Part shown: one piece after another, positions 10,326 to 19,454 of the stretch
How positions within the stretch are numbered: position 1 is the first letter of the stretch
Layout: each line of letters starts with the position of its first letter
From: Ciborinia camelliae
Taxonomy: Eukaryota; Ascomycota; Leotiomycetes; Helotiales; Sclerotiniaceae
Assembly (NCBI GenBank): GCA_025890175.1
Contig: JANPYM010000011.1
Location: 23,669 to 87,668, forward strand
Direction: 5' to 3'
DNA length: 64,000 nt
The notes under the pieces: generated by a model
Database searches by the model: none
What the model saw: the letters and a program-made list of their open reading frames with translations, nothing else
What the model was told of the DNA's origin: nothing
Translations under genes and position numbers: made by a program

Positions 10326-10979
10326 TTTGACGATTTCAAAAGAATGGTTGATTAATGGGTGTTTTTTGATAAAATGAAAGTTGTATCGAAATCAAAGTGA
10401 TATTACGAAGACCCTTCTTGATATAGATGGATAATGTTTATCTCTTATACGTTTGAAGTTTTTTAATTTTAAAATATATACTTTCTATGCGAATTAATAA
10501 AGTTACTATTACTTCTTATTCGAGAACAAGTATATTAATCTATAACTATACCAACCACATTTCTTTCAGATCTAACAATCCAATTGTCTTGTTTTACTCC
10601 TAAAACATGGATTCCCTATATATATCCCTAAGGGACTGATTAAATATAACTTTCAATTGTCAATCTGAATCTTAAAAGGTGGTGAAAGTAGTAGGTGATA
10701 ACCCTGAGCTCAATCGTACAAACTATATATATCAGTATAACCAATCTCTATCATATCTATCTACCTCTACCTTTACCTCGAACTCTACCTCTTCTACCTT
10801 ACTCGATTCGGCCAATTATTAGTGAAATTGGAAGGTGGACAATGCCTTAAATTTTAAAGCTAAAATAATATCTCTCCACATCCCTGTCTCTATAAAGGCT
10901 TATCTCATTTTTTAAACTCTCTTAGAAGATTTAATATTCTAATATTTTAGCTTCATTTTATATAGAATTAGCTTAGGAC

Positions 10980-11170
10980 CTGTGCTACGGTAGATTTAGA
11001 AGAGTACCTGAGATATCAGGCATCTCTCCTCGCTCGATCGTACAGCCGTACGGCTGTACTATCTACCTTACGCATATAAAGAGCTTCGCCCTTTATAGGT
11101 GTAAGGCTCTTTAAGCAATACATTATATTTCACCCTCGATGCTTTAGCATCGTGACAACCTGGCTTATAA
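10980..11170. repeat. Cluster of perfect palindromes and hairpins
   Basis: Within 190 bp are CCTGAGATATCAGG (near 11008), ACAGCCGTACGGCTGT (11041-11056, perfect 16-bp palindrome), ATAAAGAGCTTCGCCCTTTAT (imperfect, near 11077) and CGATGCTTTAGCATCG (near 11138). No ORF overlaps. It may be a fold-back element, an LTR-like remnant or a structured RNA region; no family is recognised. Confidence 0.5.
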
Positions 11171-11450
11171 ACAGCCATAGTTTAGATCTTCAATATATAT
11201 CCTTTATCTCCGAAACAAGACTATTTTCTAGCAACTGTTCATTGTAAAAAAGTGTTCGAGAAAGGAGTGGCAGTTGAACAATGCCGCCAATTGGAACGTA
11301 GGGGACAAACAAGGTGCATTTATCTAATCAAATAAACTATTGTCCAGCTTTTATTACTAAAATTATTACACGCGTCACGTCAGCCTATAGGAATAGCATT
11401 ATGAACGCTTTAAAAATAATGTTCAAAATTTTATAAATAATTTATTTAAA

Positions 11451-11504
11451 TTAATTATTTTAAAATATTTTATATAAATAAATAATCTTATTTTTTGAAA
11501 AGTT
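11451..11504 (-). repeat. Dispersed repeat copy, inverted relative to 7141-7193
   Basis: Part of a short AT-rich patch. The reverse complement matches 7141-7193 closely, so RIP-type repeat material occurs on both sides of the first P450 and the secreted protein gene. Confidence 0.6.
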
Positions 11505-11801
11505 AAATGTAATTAAAAAATATATAGGGTAAAAATATATTGTATTTTAAAAAGGCAATAATAATAATCTATAATTATAATTAAAGGTTTAATATATATA
11601 GATTGAGGAAAATCATGTAATTTTTATATACTTTATTTTCTTATACAATATATCTTTAGAAAATTAGAGAATTAAGTTATTATTGGTTTCAACTGGAGGG
11701 GGGGTAAAGTGTATAGAACTTCAATCTGTATGTATAATCTCTCTTGTCATTCCTAAGAAGCTATAGAGGTCGATCCCTTATATAGAGGTCGATGCCGTAT
11801 T

Positions 11802-11911
11802 AGAATGCCTAGCATGTTCTAGTAGAATGCCTAGCATGTTCTAGTAGAATGCCTAGCATGTTCTAGTAGAATGCCTAGCATGTTCTAGTAGAGTGCCTAG
11901 CATGTTCTAGT
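11802..11911. repeat. 22-bp minisatellite, five copies
   Basis: Unit AGAATGCCTAGCATGTTCTAG plus T, at 11802, 11824, 11846, 11868 and 11890. The first four copies are identical and the fifth has a single A-to-G change. The unit is nearly palindromic around CTA. The near identity, in contrast to the RIP-scarred repeats nearby, suggests recent expansion. Confidence 0.95.
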
Positions 11912-12480
11912 ACGTTCGTACGGCTAGTCACATAATTATACCGACAGTTATAAAGGATATAAAAATTTGAATATTATTAAATTGTAACACTAGCAAATTA
12001 ATTGTAGTAAAAGGGAAAATAACAAAAATGTTTTTGTAATTAATATTAAAATAAGTAAGTCAAAGTTATTTTTTATATATCGAACCTTTACTTTGGAGGA
12101 AATGGAATTGAAGGAGAAAAGTGTATGTTTTAATTTCTAAGAGTTTGGTTATCCAAGCAAGAATTGTCCTAATCCCAAGGAGGTGAACTCCTCTGATGGT
12201 AAGACCTACACTCAGTAGGGAAAAAAGTAACTCCTGGTACAGACACATTACGAGTTACAGCGTAACATATCTGATTCGAGACACTCTACGAGCCAGGAGA
12301 GTTGTGATCCGGACTAATGTCTAAGGCTTTACCAGTAATTGGTGAGAAGATATGGTTATTTTACTATCAACTATTTAATCTAGCTACTCTGCCAGGAACC
12401 GGGCCAAGCCTCTTGATCCCAATAAGTTGGGTACATGGAACTCGCTTATACATAGGGACTTCCAATAGCTCCATCCATAC

Positions 12481-14190
12481 TCACGCCAAAGTTTTCGCCA
12501 TAACTCTGACGCCCTTCGAATCCATCTTCGGCATGGCGACTTGATAGTCATAAGTAAAATTCACGTCGCTTTCGTCTGTTTTGAATAACTTCATGTCAAA
12601 CCTTTTGACTAGCGCAGCCGTGACGAGGTATAACTCTGCGTGAGCAAGCTCAATGCCTATGCATATGCGACCACCTTTGCTGAATGCCATTTGATACTTG
12701 CGACGTTCTCGGCCTTCATCCCCTAACCAGCGCTCTGGATTAAACACAAAAGGGTCTGGGAAAACAGTCTCGGCGGTATGGGCACTTAAAGTTGTTATGC
12801 TGATAGGCGTACCCGCAGGGATTTTATAAGATTTGCCTTTATTAATTGTCGACTTTACATGCGACGAGGGAGTATATGTCAGTTGCTCATCTGCGATACG
12901 AGCGGTTCTGGCTGTAACGCCAAAAGATAGACGATTCCCTTCTTCAATGACAGCCGAGAGATATGGGAGGCTCTCAAGTGTTGCCCAGGAAGGATTTATT
13001 GAGGTCGTATCGAGTTCAGCTCGAAGCTTCGCGATAATAGGAGGATTCGCAAGCAAATGATAGAAGATGATTTTGAGCGTTTGAGCAGGTGATTCTGTCC
13101 CTGCCAAGGCCAAAAGTGACCCTTCCTGTTGAAGGCGAAGCAAGCTTTTTTCCGGTGCCGGCAAAACAGCACTGTCAAGTACTGAGGCGAAGACGGATTC
13201 TTTTTTTGTTGGGCCCAAAGACTTCTGATTGCCCACCCCAGAGGATTTAGCACTCATCATAGCGAGTATCTCAGTGCGCACTCTCTGTCGTTTTGAGTCA
13301 GCAATGTTCAGTTGTGTTCAACAAGCCCAGATACTCACATCAAAGAGTGAATGCATGTCTACTAGACCTGGCGGCATGATTGGTTTGCTTATTGACAATG
13401 GAAGGGATTCTAAGAAATCGGGAATCCAAGGAAGGTGCTTGTTTATGTTAATTCCCATCAAAAGCTGGTAGCTATTGTGACGAAGTGTGGCGGCTTGAGT
13501 CTCATCTGATAGAACATCAACTTTATGGGCGAACAAAAAGTTCGTCACGACACTGCTAAGAGTCAGCTACATGATTCATATACTTTATTAAAGCCGTACT
13601 CATTAGAAAAAGCAAAGAACAAATCAGATAAATTGACGGGAGTCTGGTTTTTAGTATGTTTGCCGATCATTTCGCATAGCTGTTCCACCTTCTCATTAAT
13701 CAATGGTTCAAGGTATAGAACGTTGCGTTTGCTGAAAAATGGGCTTAATGCCGCGCGCCGCTTTTTGTGAAGGTCATAACGAGCTGTTGTTCCCACGCCT
13801 CCTGGAACCCTAAGGGTTCGCAGCTGATACTCATACTTGTTTCTAGGTGACGCCGATGGAGCATAAACCGTATCTAGAAAGCCAACATCCTGGATATGAA
13901 GCTCATCAGGTGTAATTCGAACGATAGGACCTATAGTAAACTTGAAGTCAGTAATGCGCTACATATCTCTATTCAAACTTACCATATTGTTTGTGGAGTT
14001 CTTGGATTTTGAAGATATACTGTCCTGGCTGAATGACGTCGAAGTAGAACTCATACCACCATGTAAGTGCTGCAAGTTTCGGGCCAGGAATATGAGCTAG
14101 GGAATGAAAATAAATACGACGGATGGCCTCGGCAATTGTTAAAATCAATATCAAAACTGCACCGGTGCCTAGAAGCTGAGCGAAAGCCAT
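12481..14190 (-). CDS. Cytochrome P450 monooxygenase (trichodiene-oxygenase-like family)
   Basis: Exons 14190-13983, 13930-13600, 13555-13339 and 13284-12481 give 519 aa. The intron at 13599-13556 is only 44 nt but has a good GTACGG donor, an AGCTGAC branch site and a TTAG acceptor, and it removes an apparent stop. The N-terminus is a membrane anchor followed by [18 protein letters not shown], typical of the fungal trichodiene oxygenase-like group. Core motifs are the I-helix AGTESPAQT (about 313-321), ExxR as EGNR (367-370), PERW, and the haem loop [10 protein letters not shown] with the cysteine near 460. All catalytic marks are present, so the gene appears functional. Members of this group often belong to secondary-metabolite clusters. 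The broken UstYa-family gene immediately upstream fits that setting; the substrate is unknown. Confidence 0.9.
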
Positions 14191-14410
14191 TATGGATGAT
14201 TCAAAAAGCTGGGTGGCTGCTTATGGCAACTTGCTTCAAGATAGAGTCTTAAAGGACATATTAAGGGATATAGCGGAGTTCTTGAAGCTGGTACACAATA
14301 TTAGTCGATTTCATGTGCCGCATGATGGCATTCTTAATAATCAAACATTCGACAAATCATCGGAATAGAATCAGAATGCTGCGCCGCAAGATCCACAATG
14401 ACCAGGCCGG

Positions 14411-14904
14411 TCAAACCCTATCTCTCACATTACATTTTAAGCAATGAGAACATGCAATCAAGGAAGATAAGCAGAAGAATAATGAATACTTTAGGACGCA
14501 AAAAATATGAGGATAGGTTGTGAGTGAGTGTGTATTCTCATTTTCACAAGGTGAATCGGTCCTATCATCTGCATTGTCAGAGTATGAAATGGGAGCCCCA
14601 CTTTCAACTGCCTTGACGTGCATCTTTTGATAGGTACCATTCCAATCAATACAATTCCAAAGCTGTCCGCTACCAGTTTCGTTGTTTCCCAACGTATATG
14701 ACAATGTGTCACCGGAGTTGCCGCACATTGTGTACTGAAGTAGACTGCCAAAGCAGTCCTTCGACAAGAGTTTTTCGGATGACAGTCAAACAATGGATTT
14801 GGTGGTAACTTCCGCCACAATTAATACTAGCTACTGGTAAGACCGAGGGGCACTTACGCATCAATAATGTAGACACTTTTGGGAGCATTTGAGGGGAGAT
14901 TCAT
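14411..14904 (-). pseudogene. Broken UstYa-family (DUF3328) gene
   Basis: A 5' piece begins near 14904 with MNLPSNAP and reaches VYIID. A 49-nt intron (14857-14809, GTAAGT...AAG) then leads into YHQIHCL, the first HxxHC motif of UstYa-like oxidases. A few codons later the frame breaks near 14765. In the next frame CFGSLLQYTMCGNSGDTL continues the second half of the family pattern, with the WNCIDW segment after it. The stretch normally separating the two motifs is mostly missing, and the second motif has DC instead of HC. The family's usual N-terminal membrane segment was not found upstream, and the tail beyond about 14540 reads like non-coding sequence. UstYa-like proteins act in ribosomal-peptide (ustiloxin-type) and other fungal pathways, often with P450s. 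Confidence 0.7.
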
Positions 14905-15413
14905 ACTTGCGGGTGGTGTCTTCTTGTCCCCGAACGTTCATTTACTATATCGGATTACTGTGGGATACCTTGATGATAGAAGCAATGTCTCCCGGTGAGG
15001 CTCATGAGCCTTATCTCATGATATACCGATTTATCAGCGTTTGAAGATGGATAGAGTGAATAAAAAACCCCCTTCCACCCCTTCTCCATTCACCTTTCGC
15101 CACTCCGGACCTCCCATGCTCTCCTGGCCAACACTTGTTGACAAGAGGCCAGAACCTCATCATTCATAGTCAACTTAGACAATACCTGAAGTCCCAAGAA
15201 CAGCAACCAAGGGTTTCATTACGAGATGCGCATCCATGAGAAATACGTCAGGTTTTTCGGAAGTCACTAAACATCACAGGAGCATTTTTTGAGGGCAGTA
15301 CCAAAAAATGCCTGGTATGAAGCGAACTGGAGTAGTTTCTCTGTATAGCATCGAAAAGTATCGAAAAAGAGATGTCGGCATCCAACTCTACTCATTTTCG
15401 CTCGTGAGCCATT
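14905..15413. other. Intergenic region between UstYa remnant and methyltransferase-like gene
   Basis: No gene supported. If an upstream part of the UstYa-like gene once lay here it is no longer readable: the frame upstream of 14904 closes at once. Confidence 0.5.
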
Positions 15414-16502
15414 TCATGAACCTCCTAACCTCTTTCTCTTCCATACAAACAAGCCCTCATCTTTTCCAGCAAAACTTGGCATCGCAATTCTACAAACCAG
15501 TTCCCAAGAACTCATCTCCTTCTCAAACCACTCTTCCATGGTGCAATCACTAAGTCCGGTATATCGATTTGCATTTTGTGTTCCCACCACCACAATTGTA
15601 TTACCTTTATAGGCGTTCAAAACCCTTTTGGTGAATGTTCCAGCCGTGACCATGTATACCATTAAAAGTAATTTATTCATGCCTCCTGCGTTCTTTCTCA
15701 AATATTCCACACCATCGGCCTTTTCGGTATCGGATATCCACATCTTTCTGTATTCACTCGCCATGTTATCGACGGCGGTGACTTTGAGCTTCATTCTCCG
15801 TAGCATATATGTCCAATATCCATTCCCACTAGCCATATCAATAATTCCATCTGCCTTGGACTCTTCAACAAGTTGAGAGATGATGTAAAGAGAATCGAAA
15901 GATGGGACCACACAACCGAAATGATGGTAAAGCACAGGAAGAACAGGGTGAGACATTTTTGCTGCGGCGGGATTCGCATAATGTGCATCGGGGAGTGGTC
16001 CGAGAAATGATACCATGCGACATGTATGAGCCCAGATATCATAGTATGGATTGATATGAGCTTTCGCTTTCGGTATTTTATAAACAGGGGGAATGCGACG
16101 AGATTGAAGGTAATTGGCAACCCATTCTCGAGGTGAACCTTTCTTTGCGTTGGAGGAGAGGGCTACGAGGGCTTTGGATGTATCGGTTTTGGAAGAGAAG
16201 ATCGAGGTATAGGCATCAATATCTGCGATTGGTATCTTCGGAGTCAGTCAACATCAATCCGCAAGTGATGATTGAATTAATCTCACCTGGATCACTTTGC
16301 CATGATCTTGGTAATGGTACTTTAATTTGCTGGTACTGATTGTTTCTTGAATTTGTGGTAATGTCATGGCGAATGATTCGGCGCGGTAGACATAATTGTC
16401 GTCTTCGGACAGACCGAATGTGTGAAATATTGTTTTGGAGAAATCATCATCTATTATCCCATTCCAATTATCGAAAATCTCATCGGAAGAAGGAGAGGAC
16501 AT
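15414..16502 (-). CDS. SAM-dependent methyltransferase-like protein
   Basis: Two exons, 16502-16287 and 16235-15414, joined in phase 0 through a 51-nt intron (GTGAGA...GAAG); 345 aa. The middle of the protein has a class-I methyltransferase-like motif I, IIDMASGNGYWTYML, followed at the usual distance by VTAVDN, the strand-2 acidic position that would hold the SAM ribose. The N-terminal 150 residues (IFDNWNGIIDDDFSKTIF, PREWVANYLQ) look like a fungal-specific cap. No signal peptide or membrane segment is apparent, so a cytosolic enzyme is likely. The substrate cannot be predicted. It shares strand and neighbourhood with the P450s and UstYa remnant, so it may belong to the same former cluster (inference). 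Confidence 0.75.
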
Positions 16503-16586
16503 TGTGGTAAAGAAGGAGAGCGATTGAGTGATCAGAATGAGGTTGACATTGGTTTCGGGAATAACCGTGAATGATTTCGATAGCTA

Positions 16587-16650
16587 CCACACACACACAC
16601 ACACACACACACACCACCACACACACAACACACACCGCACCGCCGCCGCC
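16587..16650. repeat. AC microsatellite passing into GCC repeats
   Basis: Fourteen or so CA units, then ACC and AACAC interruptions, ending in ACCGCCGCCGCCGC. Confidence 0.95.
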
Positions 16651-17986
16651 GCGCCAGAAAGTGCCCCCATCATAACAAATTTTCCTTTGGACAGCTGTTT
16701 GTCCCTCTTTCCTTCAGTATACATGATATTCTCCTCCGAAAATATTTGCATCATAATATACATAAATAGATAAATTGTAAATAACTGACAGAGAGGTAGC
16801 TCGAAGATGTTGAATGTTGATAAACCGACTTCGTAAGTACCGAATCAGTCATTATCTCGGCTTTCAGGGCCTTAGGGTACAGCGAGTTCAGGAATTCAGC
16901 GCATAGACGCCTGTGCGCTTCCCGAATTGCACACCCTAGAATGATGAATTTAGGGGGACTTGGGAGTAACGCTAACCATTTATAGCGTGGGAAACCCTAT
17001 ATCATCAGAGAATTCAACTTTTTTTTTTTTGGTAAAGAATTTTATTTGCTCTTATTTTATCTTCATCACCCATCAGCAATTGAAGCATGCAAGGGCAAAA
17101 TTAAAAGACTCTCTCAACTTATATTGAATCAATAGCATAATCTTCATAGAATCTTTCAAAATTTGTTGGATATCTCAGTATAAAAAAAACAAATTTTCCA
17201 TTTTTTTTAGATTTACTAAGGAATTTACCCCGCGATTCTAGTCCCAATCCAACAAATCTCATAGACATATCGGCCAACCCCGCGCGTCTTCTAAACAGCT
17301 TCTACTCTAAAGAGATTAGCTACTTTAATTCGCAATTCAACACCTCCGTTAATAAATCTGTGGTGAAACTCTAGTGAGGATATTGGAATCAAACTGGAAC
17401 ACTCAGAAGTGGAACTTAACCCTTTAACCAACACTCACAAGTGGAAGGTATCATGCTCGGTTGTGTTTGAGGATTGATAAATAGACTGTGACAATAAATG
17501 CGTTGCATTAAAAACAGAGGCCACACATTTTCCGAATCCGAATCCGAATTCCATTCTTCCCAATCTTCCCAATGTTATCATTCATGCATGTTTAATTTTT
17601 ATTTTCTTCCATTCTACATATTCTCTCACATTTCAATCAATAGTCTTCAAGAAAAACCAAACAAGCTTTTTACTAATATACTTCCCAGGCCTTCCCGCAT
17701 ACTTTGTGGCGTGATTTTGATCTCAAGTCACCCCACGTCCAGCGGCCAAGAACTCATTTTCAGGGGTCTAACCTTTTTCAACTCAATGTTACTCGAATCT
17801 AACGATGAAATTCTCCACTATTATCTTGTCATCAGATTGCCTACCTATCGATATATATATATATACCTACCTACCTATTAATATGGAACATCTACCTAGG
17901 TATTTGAACTCACGTAATAATTTAATAATCCTATTCTCTCTCTCTGTCTCTCTATATTTTTCTCTTTTTCCCTTCTCTGAGCATCA

Positions 17987-18024
17987 TCTGAATCTGAATC
18001 CGAATCTGAATCCGAATCTGAATC
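17987..18024. repeat. Hexanucleotide repeat TCYGAA
   Basis: Alternating TCTGAA and TCCGAA units. The same hexamer recurs in a short run at 17531-17549, about 450 bp upstream. Confidence 0.9.
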
Positions 18025-18198
18025 CAAAAGAAACATTACTTACTTGATTTTGATTACTCGACTTGCCCTTCCAAATCTTCCCATCATCCAAGTTTAACAA
18101 AATCTCTATACTATCTATATATACCTACCCATACTACATACAACATACAACATACTACTTACCTACCAGAAAAACACCACAACAACATCTGCACAAAA

Positions 18199-19131
18199 AT
18201 GACCATCCCACTTCCCTCTCTCCACTACACCGTCCAAGATGTCCCCGAAAACCTCCTCCAATTCCCCATGAACAACAATACAGATACAAATACAAGCACC
18301 TCACAATCCCCGGCGTCCCTCTCCTCAACGACCAACAACACTCAAGAAGACTCACCACCCCCAGAAACCGTGCTCTGGATTGGGTGTTCCGATTCCCTCG
18401 TGAGCGAAACCTCCGCTTTGACCAACGTATCTCGATCCTCCATATTCGTGCATCGGAATTTGGGGAATCGCGTGAGCGTGGGGGATGTCAGTAGTGGAAG
18501 CGCGATCGAATGGGCGGTTGATGTTTTGAAGGTACGTTTGTATATACCTTCTACCAAAGAAAGTTTTTCTCTCGGACTCAGAAGGAAGGTCATATTTTGG
18601 AATATGGATGAATGAATGAAAATGAATGTTGAAGTCTAATAATTGGTATTACATAGGTACAACACATTGTAATATGTGGACACTATGATTGTCACCTACT
18701 GGAAGAATCGGAGAGTGATAGTAATAATTGGTATCGGTAATACCTCCCTCCCCACTGCAACACAACAACATTGCCAGTCTATTTTCATGACTAGATGATA
18801 TTACTTATCACCCTCATCACGCACTTGTCATCCCCCTTAACCCCTCCATCCATGCACCCATAACAATCCAAAAATCAACATAACTAACAAACCCAGTGAC
18901 ATAATCCAACTACATCAAGAATCCGACGCACTAGAACCACCCGCTCAATCACCACAATCACGAAATCGTCATTTTAGCGAACTATACGTTCTATCCGAGA
19001 TGGAATGGTTGCGGGCGCAGCCTAGTGTTCAGCGAGCGATGAAAGAATGGGACTGTCAAGTGCACGCATTTGTGTATGATCGAGAGCAGAATCGCTGCGT
19101 TAGATTAGTCCCCGAAAGATCGAGGAAATAA
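18199..19131 (+). CDS. Beta-class carbonic anhydrase (divergent)
   Basis: Exons 18199-18531, 18657-18736 and 18897-19131 give 215 aa, with introns GTACGT...TAG and GTAATA...CAG. Beta-CA marks are WIGCSDS (zinc ligand C63, catalytic D65), HRNLGNRV, and CGHYDC (zinc ligands H120 and C123), then NWYRDIIQLHQE near the C-terminal helix. The family interconverts CO2 and bicarbonate. An unusual feature is CSDSL where beta-CAs nearly always have CSDSR, so the Asp-Arg dyad that opens the active site lacks its arginine (L67). Residues 23-55 are an N/T/S-rich insertion before the first motif. No clear organelle-targeting peptide is seen. The start is the first ATG in frame, in an AAAATGACC context. Confidence 0.85.
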
Positions 19132-19454
19132 AGGGCTTTCTTCGGAGGGGAAAGCATTGAGCAAAGGTATATAGAACGGACCCGAACTATGGAATTTCAT
19201 TTCAGAAGGGTAAAATTATGATTATGTGCCTCCAAAACGTTACTTGTGCGCGAACGGCACAATGAACAGACCCTAAAACTAATAATTTGGGTATTTTGAT
19301 GTCATCTACTCTTGGCATCAAGCCTCATAAGTCAATAAACAATGCTCCTTTCCCTCTCCGGAACCACTTCACTTTCACTTAGCATTGTTGCAATATATCC
19401 CCCATGATTTCAGCACACATCATACCGAACTTCATGATAAAACTTCAAAATCAA
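19132..19454. other. Convergent 3' intergenic region
   Basis: Lies between the 3' ends of the carbonic anhydrase gene and the minus-strand channel gene. I see only AT-rich 3' UTR-like sequence. Confidence 0.6.

Larger units (their letters stand above)
10326..12480. other. Repeat-bearing intergenic region between the secreted protein and the second P450
   Basis: About 2.1 kb with no credible gene. It includes a palindrome cluster (about 10980-11170), an AT-rich patch (about 11400-11680) with the inverted copy of the 7141 repeat, and a five-copy 22-bp minisatellite (11802-11911) preceded by two copies of TATAGAGGTCGAT near 11763 and 11781. The minus-strand open frame at 12066-12248 has no homologous-looking features and was left out. 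Confidence 0.6.
16503..18198. other. Intergenic region with simple repeats
   Basis: About 1.7 kb upstream of both the methyltransferase-like gene (minus) and the carbonic anhydrase gene (plus), so it should contain both promoters. It holds an AC microsatellite, hexanucleotide repeats at 17531-17549 and 17987-18024, and a pyrimidine-rich leader before 18199. The open frames at 16528-16773, 17498-17881 and 18063-18494 are low-complexity or overlap the real gene in another frame. Confidence 0.6.

Noticed and set aside
12066..12248. Minus-strand 60-aa frame
   Set aside because: No signal, motif or splice partner; lies in AT-rich 3' flank of the second P450.
13556..13599. Apparent stop and frameshift in the second P450
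   Set aside because: Explained by a 44-nt intron with proper donor, branch point and acceptor that restores the conserved reading frame.
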